From the NCBI GenBank assembly GCA_009602725.1, contig WELB01000010.1, positions 574,535 to 638,534 on the forward strand: 64,000 nt of DNA, written 5' to 3'. The notes under the pieces are model-generated. The model had not been told where the DNA came from, did no database searches, and saw only the letters and a list, made by a program, of their open reading frames with translations. A program made the translations under genes and the position numbers. The stretch comes from Spirogloea muscicola. Taxonomy: Eukaryota; Streptophyta; Zygnematophyceae; Spirogloeales; Spirogloeaceae. Positions 58,201 through 64,000 of this stretch are shown here, one piece after another (within the stretch, counting starts at the first letter, position 1; each line of letters starts with the position of its first letter).

Positions 58201-58717
58201 AGTCCTATTGCTCTATACAGGTTCTGTGAGACTCTGCTCCCCTCAGCCAGGTGCAAGAGAAGAAGAGAGCTACATTTCACTACTACACGGCCCTGGCTCC
58301 CTGAGATGCAGCACAAGGGAGGGAGGACATTAAAACAGAAAAAACTTTGGTCACAGAAGTTCACTAGCCATGGATGACATCCCTCACTGACAGCCCACAC
58401 GATCCATACCTTCCTGCCTTCACATGCCTCAATAAGATATGAGGGGCTGCTATTGAAAACTCTGTGCTTACTCCATGTCAAAAGATAGAGAGGCATTAGA
58501 ATGGATGCCAGATGGGTAAAATGTGCTAATGAGGGGACAACTTGGAGTAAGAGCAATATAGCTTGTCGGCCATCTGACAGGACCTATGCAGAAGTTGCTG
58601 TTGTCAACAAGCTGAAGCAATGAGCTCAAGTATGCTGAATCAGCAAAGCAGACACTTCGACGCCTACCAAAACTACTTCCATTGATCAATGGACCTAGGG
58701 CACTATGCAATGAGCAT
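55299..58717. repeat. repeat mosaic upstream of TyrRS
   Basis: No gene is recognised. A tandem pair of hairpin-type units (about 55396-55565, period 90) lies 100-270 bases upstream of TyrRS. Then come tail modules (55573-55612 minus, 55940-55983, 56241-56275, 56445-56480, 56697-56738, about 57590-57620), B modules (56290-56345, 56505-56555) and GCGCACCGCGCGCC modules (56062-56110, 56830-56875 minus). From 57700 to 58717 nothing is recognised. Confidence 0.6.
55396..55565 (+). repeat. tandem duplication of hairpin unit (2 x ~90 bp)
   Basis: Each unit contains GCTGATATTGAAAGAGCGGC, then TGTGAAAGCCAGCCAGATGC, then GACGGAGCCACAGGCTAG. The second differs at few positions (TTGA/TTAA, AGGTGTTC/AGCTGTTC). 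A third diverged copy is upstream of LCMT1 (10349-10405). Confidence 0.88.
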
Positions 58718-61700
58718 CTAGCGATGAAGCTCCACAGACTCCTCACATTGCCTTGTATCTATACCAATGCCCACATGCTGCTTGCTGCCTTGGAATGGCA
58801 GGGAAGCGACTTCCAATGTGGAAGGTGGGTCGCCCTTGGACTGGCTTGACATAGGAGGCTTTTCAAGCTGCACCTCAACTTCAACAATGGCTGCTGGGCT
58901 CTCCACTGTGTGATGTGTACCTTCCTCCTCCCCCTTGTGCGACTGGAGGCCACACAGTCGAGCCAGATCCACCCATTGCTGCAGACCAACAAGAGTCGTG
59001 TCAATTGCATGCTTGTGACGAAGGGACATAGGTGCTGCAGAAAAGATGGAAGCAATCAGACAAGTGGCCAATAGTTGATTGAGTACCAATGGTTGACTAT
59101 CTGCGCTTCACGCAGATAGCCAAGTTGCCATCTATTCAGGATGATTCACAACTTACCCCTGTGCCCCAGTATGAGTTTGCAGTGCGAGCCACAAAGGACA
59201 GGATGCTGCCCAGTAGAGGCTGGGACGCCAATAGGTAATCGGCCCCCCAGTGTTCTACAATGCCAGCAATGGCCTGCACTGGGTGGAAATACATGAGAAA
59301 TAACTAATGCGACTAGCCTGACCTTCTTAGGGTGTCGGATGACTGAATTCAGACATGCCAAATTCTACAGCGACGCTGCCGACTCGAGCTTGAGTCAAGG
59401 TCTCTTGACTCCTCAAGGGACTACTACTCCACAGCTTCTGACATGGCTGCTTCTAGAGCACGTAAAATTCAAGTGCAGTAATTGATGCAATTGCAGGTAT
59501 GACTTTGCTGGTTCTAAGTCATACCTAAGAAGTAAGACAACTCAGATGAGGACAACAGCTTGCAGAAGGGGAAAATCCTAACCTGATAGCGCAAGTTGGC
59601 AGACGTGCCCAGGAAGGATGCATACACCACAGCAGTTTTCACCAGTGGTGATCGTTTGGTCTGTGGCTGTGACTGCAACTCTGGTGTGAGTCTTTGCCTC
59701 ACTTTCGCCAATCCATTGCTGACTCCAAGAGTTCCCATGCTTGACACGAAGCCAACAACAAAGAGCTTCAAGCCACCGATCACCACGGCTCCCACTCGCT
59801 GCTCTAAGCTCCAGTAGTCACCCATGGAACTTCGCTGGAAGGCGTTGTCAGGCAGAGCCCCCAGAAGGCCCTGAAGCCCCTGCAACGCTCCCTTTGCACC
59901 ACGCAATGGAGGTGGATTCAAGGATTGCCGGGAGAAGGAAAGCCTGCAAAGAGTACAAAGGGCATGATCAGCCAATTAATTAGTCATAGAATATTGCCAG
60001 CTACTCCTCTATGTGCAATATCTACAGGAGACTGTAGTAGTAGCTTTGTGGAGTTGTTGGGTTGGTATCCACACCAATCCTGGGCATCTGTAACCACCTG
60101 GGCGCAGGAAGCCAGACTGTGAAGAAGTCAACCACTGCGCCGCGAGTTGTGTCCGTTATAACATATTCCAACTCCTCCCAAAATCGCTCCTTCCTTCGCT
60201 CATACTGAGCAATCAATGTTGTTGTGATGCTAATCGCCTCCTCAATGAACAGGCGCTCCAAGAATCGGGGATCTGCAAGCCATCGCTCCCGTAGCCCCTG
60301 TGCAAAGGATTGCACCAGCCACTAGCTGTCATGATATGAGCAGCATATGGAACGTGGCTGAGACAGATAGCAGATACAAGCCGGTGATGTGGTTCTGTTC
60401 GTGCTGTTTTCCAGCTGCAGCTGCATTATTTGCAGATCATAACATGACTAAATACATCTACCTGAATACATTTACCTGGTTGTGGCTATCAATGGAGTAC
60501 CTGAAATCTCTTAGTAGCCTCAGCAAGAATGGGGTTCCTGTCAAGCTCAAGGAAACTCTTGAGCGTGTCAGGTGACACAAGCCCGCTCTCCAGTCCGAGC
60601 TGGATGTCCTTTGGCAGAGCATCTCGTGAGCGACCAGCGGCCCCCATAACACGTGCCACTTCCGCACGGTCGAAGCAATTATGAGTGCAAGCCTTGGCGC
60701 CGGAGTACCAGAAGAAGTCCGCCTCCGGCACATCTCCCTCAAACCTTGAGTGCTGTCGCTCTGGGTTCAGTAACACTACAGCCTGCGTCGACTTCTTCAA
60801 CCTGCTCTGCACTCGCGCAGGTACACCCCTTCCTCTGGCACCATACTTGACATGAGAGGCACCTACAATAGCACAAAAGGCTGCCTCAGCACTCCTACAA
60901 AGACTGCCTGGCTGGCATGTCTAAAGTTTCTAAAAACGTACATAATCAGACACAACACCTGTGACTGCAAAGCATGCTCCTCTTTTACCTGTGATTACCA
61001 CAAGCACTCCCACTGCTCCACCGTCGACCATTGCTTGGGTCACAGCCTGGGCCATTGTATGGTCCAGAACCATCCGAGCTTGTGCAAATTGATAAGGCCC
61101 TGGACCAAATGGAACGGACGTTTTGGGACTAGGAAGCCCCTCTGCCATGGCTGGAGGCTCCAATCCCGGTATTGTTATTGGGGTGTCAGCATGCAGTGCA
61201 CTTCCACCAAAAGGGAGCGGCGCGTATTTCCTCCTCTCCGCGGCAGTCAATCCCTGGACACCCTTGGCCTGGACCATTCGCAGAATCTGCATATGCCAAG
61301 TACAGCCTTATGAGACTGGGCTTCATGACTATGTCATTGCTCTCAGGTGTCAAGAAGTGCAGAGAGAGTCCAGTCAGTCAAAAAGCCTGTCTCTTCACCT
61401 CTTCTGGAGCGCCACATGCAATGAGGCGTGCACCAGCATCTCTGCAGTACTGCAGGATAGGGAGGACTTCTGACCAACGCCAATCAGACCAGTGAGGAAC
61501 AAGGGCCCGAAGCTCCTGATCTGAGATCCTGTCAAATATACATCTGAGAATCTGTTAGAGCCTGTTGTTTGCGATTGTGCATGACTACCAATTCAAAGCC
61601 TAGGTTACAGATTTCAAGCCTCCTTCCAACCCTCACCTGCCAACTTCACGCTCATGCTGGATTTAGGTTCGACAATGCATGCATGCAAGTAACCACAGAA

Positions 61701-63573
61701 CAATCAAAGCACTGGAACACAGAAACTTGGATTTCGTGCAATGATGCTAAGCACTCATAAGCTCTTCTGACATGCAGTGAGATATATATCAAAAGGATGA
61801 GACTAACTTCTTGCCCATGTACAGGTTGAGCTGAGGCTGCATAGGGCGTGGGAATGCTGACAAGGCCACAGATATGGGTCTTTTCTGGGCAAAGCACTCG
61901 TCTCGCAAGTGCTGTATGATTTCCAACTCCAAGACCTGCACTGGGAGGATCGATAGCAAGACTGAGTACAGCGCAGTCATGCTAGTCTAGCAGACTGCTG
62001 TGACAGGGTAGCCAAAGCATTTCACAGCTTTCAATGTCACCAACTCCTACCCTGACCTTGTCTGTAGGATCTGGCACCTTCTCAGCCTCCCCAAGATACA
62101 CAATCCTTGACGACATCAACCTCTGCCACACTCGAGTTTTGTCGCCAATGGTTCCTGGTTCACCAAGGATAGTCGCATCATACACTCTTGATGCCTTGGC
62201 CTGCAAAAGTTCCGAGACCCAGGGTCATAAGATGCAGACAAGATAGTATCCCGTCTCAGTGTGACTGCAATCCTGTCTGCTTCCTGTGCTGCACTAAATC
62301 TGTACCCAAAAAGTTCGACATGTACGATGCTACATCAACAAAAGAGACAAAGTGCAGCTCAAGAAAGTCGGAGCAGCATCAACACTCCGTACACCAGACT
62401 ACGTCATGAATGACTTAGAGAACTTGAAGAGCATCTTGAGGTGGTTGAGGCAGCATCAGAACCTCAATGCCTACCTTAGCTGCAGCAGCCATGACAGGGT
62501 TGTTGGCAACATCACCCAGGAGCCAAAACTTCCCTGCCGTGTTTGCCTGCCCCGGAGCTTGTGCTGCAGCCTGTGCCAAACCTGCCTCTGCCAGACTTGC
62601 TGCTCCCAAGCCTGCAATAGTCATGGCAAGGAGCCCACGCCTGCTCGATGCCCACTGCTTCCTTGATTGTGTTGCTTCAGAGTCCGCAGCACATGTCGAG
62701 GTTGACGCAGGTTCATCACAGGGAACAGTAGAAGGGCGCTCTAGAGCAGTCTCCTGGCCCTGGCTGCTGCAAGCAGCAGCTCTGCCTGTTTCTATGCCGC
62801 AGCCCAGCTCTGCCGTGCTTGCTTTCGCAGAGTAGACCCTCCTCTTCTTGTTGGATGGCACCGAGTCAATGCCTGCTGGCTCTGGGCTGGTGGCACCAGC
62901 AAAGTCTAGTCTGCGCCCAGCCTTGCCATCGCTGCAGCCAATGTGTCCGCCAACGAACGAGCTGGCTAGCCTGCGCCGCTGCTCGCGAAGGGAAGAGCCA
63001 TGGTCCTTGAAGCTCTCAACCTGGACCAATATTTTGGGGGGCTGCCTCCTCGCTTCAGCCTGCGCTAGTGAGCCTTTGCGAGACGGGGAGGAGCTCGAGA
63101 GGCAAGACGACCCAGAGGCAGCATACGGGGGCATGCGCCTGGGGGACGCGCGAGGGGAGTGGCACGGGGAGGACGCCGTGGACGAGGACGGCGAGCAAGC
63201 CGGGCTTGCGGGCATGGAGCTGCGCACATCGAGCCACCGGCTGCGAGGACTGCCGTAGACGGCCTCCAGAGGGGCTGGCAGAGTGGCCAGCATGGCTGGA
63301 AGGGCAGTGGGTAGGAAACAGGGCGAGAGATGTAGGAAACAGTGGGCCGAGGCTGGGAGGCGATCGGCTCCGGTCGCCTGGGCTGCAGGCAGCTGCCTCA
63401 GCAGCCGCCTGAGCGGGCGCAGCGCGAGGCGAGGACGGGGCCGCCGCGGGCGCGCAGGCGGGCGCTGGCCGAGCAGGCGGCGGGGCCGGGGCGGAGCTGG
63501 CCGGACATCTGGCACGGGCTCGTGGGGTGCCGCGGGCGCAGCCATGGCGGCGCGGCTGGCTGGTGAGAAAGAC
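58718..63573 (-). CDS. RETICULATA-RELATED 5/6-like protein (DUF399 + DUF3411), plastid
   Basis: Arabidopsis RER5/RER6 (AT2G40400, AT3G56140) are chloroplast envelope proteins affecting leaf mesophyll. Exons are about 63573-62475, 62200-62051, 61935-61808, 61528-61399, 61286-60989, 60862-60501, 60297-60098, 59943-59583, 59273-59157 and 58978-58718. All internal junctions keep phase. The long first exon encodes a Pro/Ser/Arg-rich leader and a hydrophobic segment ([20 protein letters not shown]). The DUF399 (ChaN-like) domain has [66 protein letters not shown] and [20 protein letters not shown]. The DUF3411 domain has [105 protein letters not shown] and [15 protein letters not shown]. The initiator ATG within 63540-63640 is undecided. 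The gene looks intact. Confidence 0.94.
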
Positions 63574-63649
63574 GAGGCTGCTGATGTCAAACGAGCGGCG
63601 GTAATCGGCGGCCAGATGGTGCTCATGGCACGCATTAGCGGAGCCACGG

Positions 63650-64000
63650 GAGCAGCCGCCGTTAGGGAAGATGCGCTTCGCGTGGCTCCGCCTGACGGGG
63701 AGCTCCCCCCCCGCCTTTATCCAGTCCGCCACCAATGACCACTACGAGCCCGCCACGCGGCCCTTCCCGCCGCCCACCGTCCAATCACCCGCCTAGCGCG
63801 GGCGGCGGGGCACTCGCACGTGCCAGTTGCCCATCAATTGGGCGCCGCGTGGCGGGCTCGGTGAAGCACGTGCCGCTGCGAGAAACTGGCGGGGGGTCGA
63901 CGTGGGGGGGCGCGCGGCCAGAACGTTCAGGCTTGGGGCGGGACACGCGGCGCGCCGCGGCGCCGCCCGACAGTTGGGCTAGACTCGGTCCAAGGCCCCA
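63650..64000. other. GC-rich flank, probable RER5/6 promoter
   Basis: This is very GC-rich with no recognisable exon; a further gene could begin beyond the window edge. No repeat module of the main families is clear, though a hairpin relative (GCGGCGGTAATCGGCGGCCA) overlaps the gene start near 63593-63613. Confidence 0.4.

Noticed and set aside
57793-58560. Open frames of 60-150 codons between TyrRS and RER5/6
   Set aside because: No recognisable motif and no consistent splice signals; left as unannotated intergenic DNA.
1-64000. Bacterial contamination or prokaryotic operons
   Set aside because: Every gene has spliceosomal introns with GT/GC-AG borders and eukaryote-specific products (TFIIE-beta, augmin, APH-1).
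1-64000. CRISPR arrays, LTR elements or Polinton-like elements
   Set aside because: No regularly spaced direct repeats with unique spacers and no capsid, integrase, polymerase or reverse-transcriptase frames were seen; the repeats are short irregular modules.

Overview
The window is nuclear DNA of a plant-lineage eukaryote, most likely an early-diverging streptophyte (charophyte) green alga. Every gene is split by many short spliceosomal introns. The proteins match land-plant families: RETICULATA-RELATED 5/6, a plant poly-proline family, DUF7794, augmin subunit 7, ClpR3, a phytyl-ester-synthase-type acyltransferase, an ILR3-type bHLH and plant-type APH-1. Gene bodies have near-neutral base composition, but first exons and promoters are very GC-rich. 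A short CCCTAAA-type telomere-like tract fits the same group. The species is inference; a Mesostigma-like alga would fit.

Sixteen genes were reconstructed by eye from splice sites, reading phase and family conservation. In order: a poly-Pro/poly-Gly plant protein (-, 2.3-6.0 kb); leucine carboxyl methyltransferase LCMT1 (-, 6.5-10.2); a DUF7794-like ER membrane protein (+, 11.1-14.1); a PP2C of the WIN2/PP2C59 type (+, 15.3-18.0); a small unknown Lys-rich protein (+, 19.7-20.4); AUG7 (-, 20.7-23.0); TFIIE-beta (-, 25.3-26.8); plastid ClpR3 (+, 27.5-29.7); mitoribosomal CHCH protein mS37 (-, 30.2-30.8); APH-1 (+, 32.0-34.1); a SAM plus PH-like protein (-, 34.4-36.5); UTP18 (-, 38.2-40.5); a phytyl-ester-synthase-like plastid acyltransferase (+, 41.2-46.3); a bHLH of the ILR3 group (+, 50.5-52.1); tyrosyl-tRNA synthetase (-, 52.7-55.3); and RER5/6 with DUF399 and DUF3411 domains (-, 58.7-63.6). 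There is no operon or pathway cluster; these are independent housekeeping and plant-specific genes. Several pairs are head-to-head across GC-rich spacers: LCMT1/DUF7794, TFIIE-beta/ClpR3, mS37/APH-1 and UTP18/acyltransferase.

The DNA between genes is mostly a mosaic of a few short dispersed repeat modules in both orientations. The modules are an imperfect hairpin (GGCTGGC...CAGCC), a roughly 40-bp tail ending in GTTACTGAG or GTGGGTACTGAG, a TTGGCCTCCCTTTCA...GCGCACCGCGCGCC module, and a module containing TGTGCTTGCCTTTGTACTTG. They recombine in many orders and reach the first exons of several genes. I recognise no transposon family in them. They and an excess of GC-AG introns are the most unusual features.

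The assembly has single-N joins at 6462, 10888, 15316, 27371 and 55238 and an 80-N gap at 50345-50424. Most lie at GC-rich gene starts, so several N-termini are incomplete. Exon boundaries are given where splice sites and reading phase agree.
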